NCBI GenBank assembly: GCA_026998145.1
Contig: JALTRC010000112.1
Span: 1-5,389, forward strand
Source: Gammaproteobacteria bacterium
Lineage (GTDB): Bacteria; Pseudomonadota; Gammaproteobacteria; SZUA-229
Length of the DNA: 5,389 nt
Direction of reading: 5' to 3'
Shown here: one piece after another, positions 5,231 through 5,389 of the stretch
Numbering within the stretch: the stretch's first letter is position 1
Layout: each line of letters opens with the position of its first letter
Program-made: the position numbers and the translations under genes
Notes under the pieces: generated by a model
Told to the model about the DNA's origin: nothing
Seen by the model: the letters and a program-made list of their open reading frames with translations, nothing else
The model's database searches: none

Positions 5231-5389
5231 ATGAGCAAAACATACGATGTAGCCGTAGTCGGCGCCACAGGTGCCGTAGGTGAAACCATGCTGTCGATTC
5301 TGGCAGAACGAAAATTTCCGGTAGGCAAGGTTTACCCGCTGGCATCCGAGCGTTCAGCCGGTAAAAAAGTTGAGTTTGGCGATAAATTG
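5231..5389 (+). CDS. asd: Aspartate-semialdehyde dehydrogenase, N-terminal part (partial)
   Basis: The first 53 residues are present and the gene runs off the right edge. The NADP-binding Rossmann motif GATGAVG (11-17) follows the first strand YDVAVV. LAERKFPVGKVYPLASERSAGKK then carries the Ser39/Arg41/Ser42-Ala-Gly signature that binds the NADP phosphate in aspartate-semialdehyde dehydrogenases. The sequence is of the second bacterial Asd type (Gram-positive-like, also related to the Usg paralogue), not the E. coli Asd type that begins VGLIGWRGMVG. Asd reduces aspartyl phosphate to aspartate semialdehyde for diaminopimelate/lysine, threonine and methionine. The catalytic cysteine lies outside the window, so a non-catalytic Usg-like protein cannot be excluded. 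Its position after leuB matches many gamma- and betaproteobacteria. Confidence 0.85.
   Translation, partial: MSKTYDVAVVGATGAVGETMLSILAERKFPVGKVYPLASERSAGKKVEFGDKL

Overview
The window is a leucine-biosynthesis locus of a Gammaproteobacterium. The order lysR (divergent), leuC, leuD, leuB, asd is the one I know from Pseudomonas and related gamma- and betaproteobacteria, and LeuC, LeuD and LeuB match the proteobacterial forms in length and motifs. Base composition is intermediate. Three different kinds of palindromic intergenic repeat, resembling families seen in environmental gammaproteobacteria, suggest a free-living environmental organism. No finer assignment is supported by the sequence.

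Layout. Bases 1-604 (minus strand) hold the N-terminal 201 codons of a membrane-anchored signalling protein; its output domain lies beyond the left edge. Bases 694-1569 (minus strand) encode a complete LysR-type regulator. The 120-bp gap at 1570-1689 is a compact divergent control region: a 17-bp perfect dyad of LysR-operator type (1585-1601) and a good sigma70-like promoter for leuC (-35 at 1623-1628, -10 at 1646-1651). The dyad is centred about 65 bp upstream of the predicted leuC transcription start, the usual position of a LysR-family recognition site. On the plus strand follow leuC (1690-3099), a 43-codon entericidin-like lipoprotein gene (3111-3242), leuD (3246-3884), leuB (4005-5081) and the first 53 codons of asd (5231-5389).

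How the genes work together. LeuC and LeuD form isopropylmalate isomerase (2- to 3-isopropylmalate), and LeuB oxidises 3-isopropylmalate to the keto acid precursor of leucine. Asd makes aspartate semialdehyde for lysine, diaminopimelate, threonine and methionine. leuA is not in the window. leuC, the lipoprotein gene and leuD are tightly packed and probably co-translated, whereas leuB and asd are each preceded by a gap of 120-149 bp filled with palindromic repeats. The leuD-leuB gap has a MITE-like cluster of three hairpins. The leuB-asd gap has a long 28-bp-arm inverted repeat built on a CGCRAAG motif and a second, shorter REP-like palindrome. None has the U-tract of an intrinsic terminator.

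The core genes are ordinary. The points worth a second look are the lipoprotein gene inside the leuCD pair, the well-placed LysR operator, and the insertion of apparently unrelated palindromic repeats into successive gaps of a housekeeping operon. I see no clear evidence of a wholly undescribed system.
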